A stretch of DNA of 51,366 nucleotides from Deltaproteobacteria bacterium (GCA_016875025.1 VGSH01000007.1:1-51366), one strand, 5' to 3'; shown: positions 16,855 through 25,772, counted from the first letter of the stretch. The notes: a model not told the origin generated them from the letters alone. Numbers and translations are program-made.

Positions 16855-17637
16855 TCAATGCGAGCGCGGCGTGCGCGTTGCAACGATACGCTGCTGCAGC
16901 CGCTGCAGCAGCACGTCCAGAAAAAAGCCGACCACGCCGATCAGGGCCATGCCGGCAAGAACATAATCAGGCCGCTGTATGTCGCGGGCCGTCATGATCA
17001 TATAGCCCAGGCCGTAGCCGCTTTTAACGCCGGTAAACTCGGCGGCCACCAGTGTCATCCAGCCGATGCCCAGCCCGATGCGCATGCCCGTGCACACCGA
17101 AGGCCAGGCAGCCGGCAGCAGCACGCGGGTGAATATGCGGCGGTCATCAGCCCCGCATACACGGGCAGCATCGATCAAAATACCGTCAACCGTCACGACC
17201 CCTGAAACCGTATTGAGTACGATCGGGAAAAAACAACCCAGAAAAATAATAAATGCGGCCGACTGCAGACCGATGCCGAACCACAGTATCGCCAGCGGAA
17301 TCCAGGCAAGGGGCGGAATCGGCCGCAGCAGCTCAATCACCGGTGTGCACAGATTGCGCAGGCGCTCTGAGCGGCCCAGCACCAGCCCGAGCGGCAGGCC
17401 TGCGGCAAGCGCAGCGGCAAAACCGACGGCGACGCGCAGCAGGCTTTCAAGGCAGTGACGGTGCAGGAGATGCCCGGCGGGCAGCCCATTGAGCAGCAGC
17501 TCGAGCATGGCCTGCACGATGCGGTGCGGCGGTGGGATAAGGACCGGGCTCACAGCTCCGGCTGCGCACAGCAGTTCCCACAGACCAAGCAGCAGCGCGA
17601 TGCATGCGAAACGTTCGAAGCGTTGCGGTATCTTCAT
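16855..17637 (-). CDS. ABC transporter permease (TauC/SsuC type)
   Basis: A 260-residue permease with about six membrane helices. The coupling (EAA-like) loop is DAARVCGADDRRIFTRVLLPAAWPS, about two thirds along, followed by IGLGIGWMTLVAAEF, the usual signature of nitrate/sulfonate/taurine importers. I choose ATG 17637 (GGTGA about 6 bases upstream); an in-frame GTG at 17646 would add three residues. It lies between the HdrD-like gene (34 bases upstream) and its ATPase. The absence of a periplasmic binding protein is odd for an importer. Confidence 0.9.
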   Translation of the reverse strand: MKIPQRFERFACIALLLGLWELLCAAGAVSPVLIPPPHRIVQAMLELLLNGLPAGHLLHRHCLESLLRVAVGFAAALAAGLPLGLVLGRSERLRNLCTPVIELLRPIPPLAWIPLAILWFGIGLQSAAFIIFLGCFFPIVLNTVSGVVTVDGILIDAARVCGADDRRIFTRVLLPAAWPSVCTGMRIGLGIGWMTLVAAEFTGVKSGYGLGYMIMTARDIQRPDYVLAGMALIGVVGFFLDVLLQRLQQRIVATRTPRSH

Positions 17638-17670
17638 GCGTGTCACCGTAAAACGCTGCTGCGGTGCAGG

Positions 17671-19077
17671 TTATTCGTCAGTATCCTGGGTGTCGTCATG
17701 GGTCGCCGGAGCCAGCCCCATGGCCATGCACACGAGCTCGGTAATATCGCGCATTTTGATCGGTGCATCCATGGCCTGAATGCCGATCTGCAGTCCCTGA
17801 TAACAGAACGGGCAGGCCGATACCAGCTCGGTCGCGCCGGTTGCGAGTGCATCAGCAACCCGCTTCTGGGATATCTGGTTCTGCATATCGGGGTAGCCGG
17901 ACTTCAGGCCGCCGCCTGCGCCGCAGCAGCGCGAATTTTCGCGGTTGCGCTCCATTTCCACGAATTCAATACCCGGAATCAGGGCAAGCAGCTCGCGCGG
18001 CGCATCGAAAATACCGGCATGCCGTCCGAGATGGCAGGGATCATGATAGGTGACCTTCATGTTCAGAGGCTGCGTCAGCTTGAGCCGGCCGGCCTTGATC
18101 AGATCGATGACATACTCGAGCGTATGCTTAATCTCAAAATTGAGCTTTCCGTGGCGCGCATAATCCTCCTTGATGGTCTTCAAACATCCGGCACAGGAGG
18201 TAACCAGCGTTTTGATACCGAGCGCATTGAACTGCTCAATATTTTCCGTGCAGATGCGCTTGAAGCTCGCGGCATCGCCCATACGCAGCAAAACACTGCC
18301 GCAGCATTTTTCCTTGTTTCCCAGAATGCCGTAATCGACTCCGGCCTCCTCGAAGATATTGACGGTGTTGATGCCGACCTCCTCGACATTGGTGTCATAG
18401 GAGGCAGTACAACCGACAAAGTACAGCACCTCGGCCTTGTCTTTACTGATGTCCTTGGGTACTTCGTTGATGCGCTTTTTCTTCTTGGCAACCTTGCCCC
18501 AGCGGGCGCGCGAGCTGCGCGGCTGGCCCCAGGGATTATCATAATTCTTGGTCTTCAGCACCAGGTCCTGCTGCGTGGGCAGCGGGCCGAATCCTGTGTC
18601 GACGATACACTCGCGAATGCGCTCCCACAGCTCAACCGTGTCAATTGCAACCGGGCACACAAAATGGCATTGCATGCAGGTTGAGCAGGCATACAGATCT
18701 TTGGCGAAATCGCTGAGCTCCTGTGAGGTGACCTGTTTCTTGCCCAGCAGCCTGCCCAGGAAGCTCTCGGCGCTGAAAGCGCCGTACTGGCGGCGGATGA
18801 TATCACGAAACTGCGTGGCGCGGCCGCGCGGGGTGAGCGGTTCACGCCCGTCCTGATCATAGGCCGGGCACCAGTTTGAGCACTCACCGCAGCGCGTGCA
18901 GGCGTCAAGCTCAAGCAGCTGGCGGGCGCTGAGCTTTTCAATCGGCAGCTTCGGGGCCGGCCCCTGCGCAGAACCTGCAGATTGCGCGGCCGGGGCCGGT
19001 GCTGCTTCAGGTGCTGATGCGGCGGACTCCTGCCGAACTTCGGTTTCATTCATGGTATCTTTATTTTCATTATCCAT
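17671..19077 (-). CDS. HdrD-like (Fe-S)-binding oxidoreductase subunit
   Basis: A 468-residue protein. Residues 15-45 are Ala/Pro-rich and disordered. Two [4Fe-4S] motifs follow: CTRCGECSNWCP at 60-71 and CSTCMQCHFVCP near 130-141. Two CCG repeats complete it: GCTASYDTN...CCGSVLLRMG, and PCHLGRHAG...SRCCGAGGGLKSG, with CPFCYQGL near the end. This is the layout of heterodisulfide reductase HdrD and of electron-transfer subunits such as GlpC and DsrK. It sits 15 bases after the membrane subunit gene, so the two probably form a quinone-linked membrane complex. ATG at 19077 has GGAAGGAAG upstream. Its thiol, disulfide or protein partner is unknown. Confidence 0.9.
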   Translation of the reverse strand: MDNENKDTMNETEVRQESAASAPEAAPAPAAQSAGSAQGPAPKLPIEKLSARQLLELDACTRCGECSNWCPAYDQDGREPLTPRGRATQFRDIIRRQYGAFSAESFLGRLLGKKQVTSQELSDFAKDLYACSTCMQCHFVCPVAIDTVELWERIRECIVDTGFGPLPTQQDLVLKTKNYDNPWGQPRSSRARWGKVAKKKKRINEVPKDISKDKAEVLYFVGCTASYDTNVEEVGINTVNIFEEAGVDYGILGNKEKCCGSVLLRMGDAASFKRICTENIEQFNALGIKTLVTSCAGCLKTIKEDYARHGKLNFEIKHTLEYVIDLIKAGRLKLTQPLNMKVTYHDPCHLGRHAGIFDAPRELLALIPGIEFVEMERNRENSRCCGAGGGLKSGYPDMQNQISQKRVADALATGATELVSACPFCYQGLQIGIQAMDAPIKMRDITELVCMAMGLAPATHDDTQDTDE

Positions 19078-19092
19078 GGCGGTCTTCCTTCC

Positions 19093-19857
19093 CTATGCTC
19101 GTTCCGAAGCATCCAGTACAATTTCAATCGGGCTGACAAAAATATGCCAGGCCTTGCTGGACGGTATAAGCGCAATAAATATAAACGATATCACTGCGTG
19201 CACCCATACCCAGACTATATAGTTCGCTGAAGTGATGCCGGCTGACTGCAGCAGCTGCGACAGCGCCATGCCGGCAAATGAATACCAGGCCACGTCGGCA
19301 TACTGCGGATCCATCAGGCGGAATGCCTCGCACAGAAATCCGGTCAAACCGATCGCGGTCAACAGCACAAGCGAAGTTGTATCCTTTGTGATGGTTTCGA
19401 GCTGCTTTGCCTTGACAACATAGCGGCGGATGATGGCGATCGCAAGGCCGAACAGCATGGTCAGGCCGAACACGTCGCCCCAGACGTCCAGCACGCGCGC
19501 GCCGCCGCCGTGGAAAAACGACTGTGCCAGAAACGATCCAGGCGAGGTAAAGTGGCTGATGAAGGCCATCAGCGACGTCTGCGCCAGCAGGCCCATGAAT
19601 CCGATGAAAATACAGAAATGCATGAGCCAGCGCACAAAGCTGATTTTCAGGATCTGGGCCTGAAACACAACGTCGGTAATGAAGGAGCGCGCAACAGCCG
19701 CGCTGTTGAGTTTGTGATGCAGGCTTTTAGCCTTGCCCTTGCGCCACAGGGCCAGCGTGGTAAAAATGCCGGCAAAACACAGCAGCACGGCGATCACAGT
19801 GGCCGTATACAGGGCCGCTGTGGCTTCAAAATACAGGTACATACGCGTTTCTTCCAT
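19093..19857 (-). CDS. HdrE/NarI-like membrane cytochrome b subunit
   Basis: A 254-residue membrane protein with about five or six helices, of the nitrate reductase gamma/HdrE/DsrM type. Histidines placed for heme binding are in WLMHFCIFIGFMGL and in VWVHAVISFIFIALI; HGGGARVLDVWGDVFGL forms a loop between helices. It would oxidise or reduce quinone and pass electrons to the HdrD-like subunit encoded 15 bases downstream. ATG at 19857 has GGGAG 8 bases upstream. It follows the amidotransferase-like gene by 20 bases. Confidence 0.87.
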   Translation of the reverse strand: MEETRMYLYFEATAALYTATVIAVLLCFAGIFTTLALWRKGKAKSLHHKLNSAAVARSFITDVVFQAQILKISFVRWLMHFCIFIGFMGLLAQTSLMAFISHFTSPGSFLAQSFFHGGGARVLDVWGDVFGLTMLFGLAIAIIRRYVVKAKQLETITKDTTSLVLLTAIGLTGFLCEAFRLMDPQYADVAWYSFAGMALSQLLQSAGITSANYIVWVWVHAVISFIFIALIPSSKAWHIFVSPIEIVLDASERA

Positions 19858-19877
19858 GTGTCAACTCCCTTATGCGG

Positions 19878-21122
19878 TTAGTATAATAACTGATGACAGG
19901 CTTCTACGCGGCATGCAGGAGCGGCTCGCCTGCCCGGCTGGGGCTGTGCGGCCGCGCGCGCGTCATGATCAGGCGCGTGCAGCGCGGCAAAATACATATT
20001 CATAAACGCTGCAGACGAACAGCGCAGATCCCGGAACAGCTCTTCGGCACAGCCGCAGTGCGCATCAAGGCGCAACGCGTGCAGGTTCGCTGTGCAGCGC
20101 GCCAGAGCGGCGTTCAGGCGCTCGATCTGCGCGGCGCTGCAGCAGCCCTGCAGGCCGCGCTGCTCAAGCACACACGCCCGCGCCCAGAGCGCCTCAAGAA
20201 AAACGCGTATCTTTTCCGGGTCATAAACCTTGGCGCCGATCAGCCACTGATAATGTGACCGCTCAAGGGCAAGCGCCACGATGCGGGCATTGCTGAGAGC
20301 GGATAAAAACCGGCGGAATGCAGCGCGGCCGGCCGGATCAACGACCGGGGCGTTCTGGTGCTCCTGAGGCTCTACCGAGCGCGCACCGGCTATGCAGTCA
20401 AAAATAATCCGGTTTGCCTCCGGATAGTCAGGATGCTCAAAGTGCGGGCCGAACAGATAGATGACGCCGCTGCCGAGAAGCTTGCGGGCCACAGCCACAT
20501 TGCCGATCAGGGTTTCGCTCGCAACCGGTTCATCGACCAGAAACTCGCTTTCGGCGGTAAACCCCGCGTAGGTTGCCAGGATCTCGATGTCATCCGAGGC
20601 AATCATGGCTGATCCGCCGTAGAGCGGCGCATGCACGGCCCGCGGTTCATGCGGAGCGGTGCCGTAGCGCATCATCACCTCTCCGCGCACCGGGTGATAG
20701 ACGTAGCGGCAGCCATAGGCCGTGCAGAATTTTTCAGGGCGCTGCAGAGCCGGGGGCAGGCAGCGGGTCAGATTTGCGATTTTTGCATCGACAAAATTGA
20801 AATAATGCAGCGGCTCAAGCGAAGACTTCAGCAGCAGGTACGCACCGGCGCAGGCGCCGATGTAGGTGCCGCCGCCGCGGATAAACTGCTCGATTAAACG
20901 GGCACCCTGTTCAGCCAGGGCCGCGGCAATCGCAAACGTATCACCGCCGGACACGAACAGCACATCCGCGCTGTCAAGCGCGCCCCGGAAAATGGCCGCT
21001 TCATCTACGAACGAAACCGGGCCGCTATATTCGCGGTCAAATATATCGGCAAACCAGGTCCACGAGTGCGATGCGCCCTCACCCGTATATACGGCTATGC
21101 GCGGCTGGTGTCTTCTCTGCAT
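19878..21122 (-). CDS. glutamine amidotransferase-like protein (BPL_N, COG4285)
   Basis: A 414-residue protein. The first 260 residues form a class I glutamine-amidotransferase-like domain (biotin-protein-ligase N-terminal type): VLFVSGGDTFAIAAAL, then the nucleophile elbow GGGTYIGACAGAYLLL with its cysteine, and a late histidine/glutamate pair in YLFGPHFEHPD. The remaining 150 residues are helical, rich in Ala, Cys and His, and unrecognised. Start is uncertain: ATG 21122 or TTG 21131, neither with a clear ribosome site. It would head the eight-gene run. An IS element lies only 51 bases upstream of the start. It could supply ammonia or act on an amide; the reaction is unknown. Confidence 0.78.
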   Translation of the reverse strand: MQRRHQPRIAVYTGEGASHSWTWFADIFDREYSGPVSFVDEAAIFRGALDSADVLFVSGGDTFAIAAALAEQGARLIEQFIRGGGTYIGACAGAYLLLKSSLEPLHYFNFVDAKIANLTRCLPPALQRPEKFCTAYGCRYVYHPVRGEVMMRYGTAPHEPRAVHAPLYGGSAMIASDDIEILATYAGFTAESEFLVDEPVASETLIGNVAVARKLLGSGVIYLFGPHFEHPDYPEANRIIFDCIAGARSVEPQEHQNAPVVDPAGRAAFRRFLSALSNARIVALALERSHYQWLIGAKVYDPEKIRVFLEALWARACVLEQRGLQGCCSAAQIERLNAALARCTANLHALRLDAHCGCAEELFRDLRCSSAAFMNMYFAALHAPDHDARAAAQPQPGRRAAPACRVEACHQLLY

Positions 21123-21173
21123 GTAAGGCAAACCGATCAGGCGAACGACAGTTAGCGGGCAAATAGTTAATAC

Positions 21174-22489
21174 CAGTAGTGTCCCAACGTTTTTTATAAA
21201 AGTGCCTAAAACTAATACTATATCAATGAGTTACACGCAAATATGACCTGCATCGATTTGAATTTCAGGATACCCTTTCGCCTCACCTATTCACAAGGAG
21301 AGGCACATGAATGCAGGTTCAACCATTTTCGCACAACTTATGGACATTGTTCCATGGAAACGATTTGAAACATGCGTTACACGCTACTTGGGCGACTACA
21401 AAGTCAAAGAATTTTCCTGCGCGGAACACTTCCGCGTGATGGCATTTGCCCAGTTGACATATCGCGAAAGTCTGCGCGATATCGAGGCCTGCCTGAAAGC
21501 CATTGGCACTCGGCGCTATCACATGGGCATCCGCTGCAACGTATCACGCAACAATCTTTCCCACGCCAACGAAACCAGAGACTGGCGTATCTATGCCGAT
21601 TTTGCCCAGATCCTTATTGCACGGGCCAAAGCACTCTATGCCAACGAACCTTTTGCTCTGGAACTTGCCGATACCGTGTATGCCTTGGACTCAAGCACTA
21701 TCGATCTGTGCATGAACATGTTTCCGTGGGCGCGGTTCCGAAAGACCAAAAGCGCCATCAAGGTTCATACGCTTTTGAACCTGCGCGGCAGCATCCCGGA
21801 GTTTATTTACATATCAGATGGGAAGCTGCACGACGTCAAGATTCTGGATATGCTCATTCCCGTGCCTGGAGCGTTCTATATCATGGATCGGGCCTATCTG
21901 GATTTTCGACGGCTCTACATCCTGCATCAAGAGCGGGCATTCTTTGTCACCAGAGCCAAGAGCAATCTTAAATCGAAACGCCGCTACTCACATGAGGTTG
22001 ACAAATCTACCGGCATACAGTGCGATCAAACAATCATGTTAACAACCCATGCATCAGCTCAGCACTATCCCGAACCCCTACGCCGCATTCGGTTCTATGA
22101 TGCCGAGCGGCAAAAGCGACTTGTGTTTCTTACGAATAATTTCCATCTGCCTTCTGAAATCATTGCCCAGCTATATAAAGCACGCTGGGGCGTTGAAACG
22201 TTTTTCAGATGGATTAAAAATAATTTGCGCATCAAGTCTTTTTATGGGACCAGCCCAAATGCCGTCAAGGTGCAAATATGGTCAGCTATTTCAACATATC
22301 TGCTTGTTGCGATCCTCAAAAAAGAGTTGAGGATTGAGCAGTCCCTCTACACAATTTTACAGATTATGAGTGTCTCGCTGCTTGAAAAAACCCCCATTTA
22401 TGAGGCATTATCCCTGAAAAACATACCTGTTCAAAACATACAAGCCAGCAAACAGCTGTCTTTATTTGATTAACGTTGGGACACTACTG
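21174..22489 (+). mobile_element. intact IS4-family insertion sequence
   Basis: A 1316-bp element with perfect 18-bp terminal inverted repeats (CAGTAGTGTCCCAACGTT at 21174-21191 and its complement at 22472-22489) and a perfect 9-bp target duplication AGTTAATAC (21165-21173 and 22490-22498). It holds a single uninterrupted transposase gene. Clean ends suggest recent insertion. It separates the amidotransferase-like gene from a good minus-strand promoter at 22512..22540. Confidence 0.96.
21307..22473 (+). CDS. IS4-family transposase
   Basis: A 388-residue DDE transposase. Catalytic aspartates are likely in ALDSSTIDLCM (about 134-142) and MDRAYLDF (about 195-202), and the glutamate in YKARWGVETFFRWIKNNLRI (about 295-314), which is the YREK-type signature of IS4 elements. 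An N-terminal DUF4372-like region (FSCAEHFRVMAFAQLTYRESLRDIE) places it near the ISPepr1 type. ATG at 21307 has AAGGAGAGG upstream. It fills almost all of the element and is intact, so it may be active and may act on the shorter related elements at 13349 and 47761. Confidence 0.95.
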   Translation: MNAGSTIFAQLMDIVPWKRFETCVTRYLGDYKVKEFSCAEHFRVMAFAQLTYRESLRDIEACLKAIGTRRYHMGIRCNVSRNNLSHANETRDWRIYADFAQILIARAKALYANEPFALELADTVYALDSSTIDLCMNMFPWARFRKTKSAIKVHTLLNLRGSIPEFIYISDGKLHDVKILDMLIPVPGAFYIMDRAYLDFRRLYILHQERAFFVTRAKSNLKSKRRYSHEVDKSTGIQCDQTIMLTTHASAQHYPEPLRRIRFYDAERQKRLVFLTNNFHLPSEIIAQLYKARWGVETFFRWIKNNLRIKSFYGTSPNAVKVQIWSAISTYLLVAILKKELRIEQSLYTILQIMSVSLLEKTPIYEALSLKNIPVQNIQASKQLSLFD

Positions 22490-23041
22490 AGTTAATACTT
22501 ATAGAAAATAAGCTATACCAGACAATCCGTTTATTTTCAAGCCATTTCAGGGGATTGCCGCGCCCCGGCCCTGAGGGTAGGGTGAACTAAGGAGGGAGGG
22601 AGCGTCCGCTCCTGTGATGACTGAACCCCGATCCGGTTAATGTCACCCTGCATGCGTAGAGGGATCGCCCCTGTCCGGGCGGCCATATGGGGTCCGCGCG
22701 ACACATGCGTGCCCGGTCTGTTCCGCGCTGCTGCACGAGGGCGGTTCGCCAACCGCCCCTGTGCTGCAAATGATGGGAATTTTTATATAAGCCCGAACCT
22801 GCGGTTTCGATGAAGCACAGCTGATGAGAAATCTACCGGCTCTGCCAGCGCTGTTCTGAAGGGTCGCGCTTTACCGCTACCGAATTGGAAAAATTTCCCC
22901 TTCAATGTGGCAGGGGGACATAATAGGGAGAAGCACAACCGCTTGTCATTACAGGCCTGAGGCATACAGGCGGTTTTCTCAGACCACTGCACTCCGGACG
23001 GGCAGCATCCAGCGGCGCATGCTTTGGCCTGGGGTATGTAC
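22490..23041. other. gene-poor GC-rich gap with hairpin repeat
   Basis: No supported gene. It contains the right-hand target duplication (22490-22498), a minus-strand promoter (22512..22540), and a GC-rich section with a hairpin GGGCGGTT (22739-22746) paired with AACCGCCC (22751-22758). The hairpin and the bases after it (CCCCTGTGCTGCA) recur in altered form at 25611..25640. Reading frames here have no recognisable protein features and look like debris or repeats. Confidence 0.55.
22512..22540 (-). promoter_or_regulatory. promoter cut off from its operon by the IS
   Basis: Minus strand TTGAAA (22540-22535), 17-base spacer, TATAGC (22517-22512). It points toward the IS and, beyond it, the eight-gene run starting at 21122. 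Without the IS the leader would be about 65 bases. No other minus-strand gene start lies in between. Confidence 0.6.
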
Positions 23042-23182
23042 TTATATGAGATCACCCAGCTGACCCGTGCTCACCCCGGGAGCAGCCTTTTTGTCCAGTT
23101 TTTTTTTGCGCTTTTCTTCCTTTTTTTTCTTTTTCTCAAGCTCTTTCTTCCGCTTTTCAAACGAGTAATTAGGTTTTGCCAT
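23042..23182 (-). CDS. tiny Lys-rich conserved-type protein, 46 aa
   Basis: A 46-residue, extremely basic protein. After MAKPNYSFEKR it is almost entirely Lys, Glu and Arg to residue 32, then a short polar tail. Similar tiny Lys-rich proteins starting MAKPNYSFEKR are common in deltaproteobacteria and relatives; their function is unknown to me. ATG at 23182 has GGAGG about 11 bases upstream, which supports it as a real gene over the slightly longer frame to 23224. Charge suggests RNA or ribosome binding, but that is only inference. Confidence 0.7.
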   Translation of the reverse strand: MAKPNYSFEKRKKELEKKKKKEEKRKKKLDKKAAPGVSTGQLGDLI

Positions 23183-23493
23183 AAGTAGTTTTTTCCTCCG
23201 ATTCAAATGCGGTTGATACTGCATGTATGCATAAGGTTACTGCATACTGGACACGCCACGTGCACATTGACCACGTTCACGTAATGGTTATACCACTGAA
23301 TAGGCAGAGGTATCTACTGAAAGATATTCCCCGGCAGGTATTTCTTTGAGCGTTTGTATTGACCTCCCCAACCCCTTGCTGCCCTGCGCTCAGGGCGGGC
23401 TCGTGCCAAGGAGGGCTTTTCTCAACGGGCAGGGCCGTAGCCGGCGACGCGGCCTGCTGCTCCCGAGACGGGCACTGTGCTTCTGTGGGGAGA
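23183..23493. other. intergenic stretch, no gene seen
   Basis: No coding signal. The part 23361..23510 is GC-rich and resembles in texture the repeats at 22550..22770 and 25505..25650, with segments such as GACCTCCCCAACCCC here and GACCTCCCCGACCCC at 25520. It may be decayed repeat DNA. Confidence 0.4.
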
Positions 23494-23834
23494 TTATTCA
23501 ACTGCCGGGATCAACTTTTTGTTAACCCCGCAATTGGGGCATACATCCGGCGCTTCGCCTTTAACAAGACAACCGCAGATGGCACACACATGCAGCTCAT
23601 TACTATCGAGTCGTGGTCGTGTGCAAGCTGCTGCAAAACTTCCTCGAATAAATCCGACAGGGACTCTCCAGAGCCCTGCGACCACTCAAACGCTATACGG
23701 GGGGCATTATCGTCTTCAGCTCCGGCCTGAGAGATATAATCAGAAAAAACCTCCAGGCACATTTCCCATTCCTCCATAAGTATCTGTTTAAGATTCTCAG
23801 CAGACGACTGTATGGCACCCGCACTTTTCAGCAT
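23494..23834 (-). pseudogene. frameshifted gene with rubredoxin-type end
   Basis: Two overlapping frames make one sensible protein. The first (start ATG 23834) runs to ...VLQQLAHDHDS; the second continues as NELHVCAICGCLVKGEAP then DVCPNCG, a rubrerythrin-type rubredoxin domain with two CxxC pairs, ending at 23494. A single missing base near 23605 separates them. In the present frame the first part ends with unrelated residues. The N-terminal 75 residues are helical and acidic but carry no ExxH diiron motif, so this is not a full rubrerythrin. Either the gene is dead, or this is a sequence error. Confidence 0.6.
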
Positions 23835-24254
23835 ATTCGGCGCCTGGATACTATATGAACGCGTAAGGGCATGAAAAACACGGGCCGTATTGGGGCAGCC
23901 GTCATCAAGGGCTTTGCGGCCATATGCGAAGCATCTCCTGTTTGAATCTGCAAAGCGAGTGAACAGTGTGTGAATATTTGCCTGTGTGGAATCGTGCGTG
24001 GCAAAGACCTCCTGCGTGGCAGAGCGTTTTTTTAAAACTCATATAGCATACAATGCATAGCCGCACCGATTCTTTTATAGTGAGCAACCAAGAGGTATGG
24101 CCATTACACCTCAAAGGAAGAAGACAGTGGCCGGATTACGGCCGGAGACTGTCCCTCCCCGGCACGACCAACATGACGGCATGCAGCACAAGCGTTGATG
24201 TTTCCGGGTTGCAGGGTTTAAACAACTGTGTGACTCGACCGCAGGACGCTCCTG
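23835..24254. other. gap without recognisable gene
   Basis: About 420 bases with no convincing coding region on either strand. Small open frames exist but have no ribosome site, family motif or consistent codon usage. No terminator, tRNA or strong repeat is visible. Confidence 0.45.
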
Positions 24255-25298
24255 CTACCCTGCATCTTCAACTGAAAACAGCGCCAGCAAATCGTTCTTG
24301 CGCTTGATGGTTGGAAGGTCATAGGGGCATTTTTGCTCACACTGGCCGCATTCCACACACCCCTGCCACCACATCAGCATGTTGCGCCCCATTCTCCGGT
24401 CAAGTTCTGAGAGCTCTTCATAGCGCCGCCCCTGCATCTTCTGCCAGATGACATGAATAAAAACCGGGACAAGAATATCGTTCGGACAGGGCAGGCAGTA
24501 GCTGCAGCGGCGGCAGAAATCCTGCCCCAGCGGGGCAACCTCTTTCTCGAAATCTTTTAGTTCCTGCTCGCTCAGGGGTTCAGTGTTTTCAGCCTCGCGC
24601 ACATTTGCGTAGAACTCATCGAGACTGGCAACGCCGTTCAGGATAACGTCAACAGGGTAGCCGTTGAAAAACCTGAATGCCATTGCAATGTTCCTGATTG
24701 CTCCTCCAGCCAGCGGTTTCATCATCAGCGTGCCGATATCAAGGGAGCGCGCAAGGGCGAGCAATTCTTTTTCCGGCTCGCGTTCAATAATATTAAAAGG
24801 GATCATGACCGTGTCAAACTCGCCGGTTTTCATCAGCTCGATGGCAAGATCGACATGATGGCTGGTCAGGCCGATAAAATCGATCATGCCCTGATCGCGG
24901 GCTTTTTTATAGGCTTCCAGTGCCCCGCCCTTTCCCATGACGATGGGTGCCTCGTGAGCCAGGAGCTCATGCACCTGGTAGATATCGATTTTGTCGGTCT
25001 GCAGTTCCTTGAGACTATCTTCCAAATCCGCCATGACTTCATCATAGGTGCGGCTGTGGGATTTGGTGGCGATAATGCAATCGCTTCGCCGGGTTTTCAG
25101 CACCTGGCCGATCATGGTTTCAGAATCCATGTACACGCGGGATGTGTCAACCAGGTTGATGCCGTAATCAAGCGCGGCAGTAAAAACCTTGTGTATGGTT
25201 TCCTCATCCCTGCCGCCCATCATCGTTGAGAGCGGGATACCGCCCAGGGCCCACCGGGTGACTTCAAGGTTTGTTCTTCCCAGCCTGACTTTTCTCAT
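24255..25298 (-). CDS. aldo/keto reductase with ferredoxin-like tail
   Basis: A 347-residue protein. Residues 1-260 form an aldo/keto reductase barrel: MRKVRLGRTNLEVTRWALGG at the start, the catalytic DTSRVYMDSE (Asp and Tyr) near 50-60, and lysine in ATKSHS near 78-80. The tail carries FCRRCSYCLPCP near 283-294 and GCVECGQCEQKCPYD near 320-335, predicted to bind two iron-sulfur clusters. This architecture is common in anaerobes and suggests electron supply from ferredoxin as well as, or instead of, NADPH. ATG at 25298 has only a weak upstream site. It stands alone between gene-poor stretches. The substrate is unknown. Confidence 0.9.
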   Translation of the reverse strand: MRKVRLGRTNLEVTRWALGGIPLSTMMGGRDEETIHKVFTAALDYGINLVDTSRVYMDSETMIGQVLKTRRSDCIIATKSHSRTYDEVMADLEDSLKELQTDKIDIYQVHELLAHEAPIVMGKGGALEAYKKARDQGMIDFIGLTSHHVDLAIELMKTGEFDTVMIPFNIIEREPEKELLALARSLDIGTLMMKPLAGGAIRNIAMAFRFFNGYPVDVILNGVASLDEFYANVREAENTEPLSEQELKDFEKEVAPLGQDFCRRCSYCLPCPNDILVPVFIHVIWQKMQGRRYEELSELDRRMGRNMLMWWQGCVECGQCEQKCPYDLPTIKRKNDLLALFSVEDAG

Positions 25299-25693
25299 AG
25301 AGCAACCCCCGCGCTGCGTGTGTACTGGAATCTATTTTTTTGGCTTTGACCGCGCCGAAAACTGAACGCTTGAACGATAGTAGCGAATTCTCCCCGGGTG
25401 GTCAACAAGGAATGACTGCACAAGGCATGACTGCTCTGTGGACGTTGTGTGCCCAAAGCGCAAGCGGTCAGGTTTTCGACTGACGAACGAATACCAAAGG
25501 AAAAAGCGCTGCATGTGTAGACCTCCCCGACCCCTGTGCGCTGACAGGCGCTTTTGGGTCCCGGGGCGCGACAGTCACTGGGGCCTGCCACTGCGGCATG
25601 TGCCGCATTCAGGGGCGGTTTACGACCGCTCCTGCGCTGCACAACAATGAAATGCGCTCCTCCGGGATCGGACCATCAGCGTAAATTCCGATG
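25299..25693. repeat. gene-poor gap with hairpin repeat
   Basis: No gene is supported. It contains GGGGCGGTTTACGACCGCTCC (about 25612-25632), a hairpin, followed by TGCGCTGCA, which matches the unit at 22739..22768. It ends at the sigma-factor terminator. Confidence 0.5.
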
Positions 25694-25694
25694 T

Positions 25695-25733
25695 AAAAAA
25701 AAAGAGCCGGTGTTCCTGTACGGAACCCGGCTC
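25695..25733 (-). terminator. Rho-independent terminator of sigma-factor gene
   Basis: On the minus strand a stem GAGCCGGGTTCC pairs with GGAACACCGGCTC (one bulge; 25733 to 25704), followed by nine T residues (25703-25695). It lies 40 bases beyond the sigma-factor stop. Confidence 0.93.
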
Positions 25734-25772
25734 ATAGACTTCAATTCGTCACGTATCGCCCGGAGGCGTGGG

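Noticed and set aside
17455-18684. Long plus-strand frame of 409 codons opposite the HdrD-like gene
   Set aside because: It is an antisense shadow: the minus strand has clear CCG and Fe-S motifs and the plus frame has no family features.
22783-23055. 90-codon minus-strand frame next to the Lys-rich gene
   Set aside because: No ribosome site, no motif, and it lies in repeat-rich DNA.
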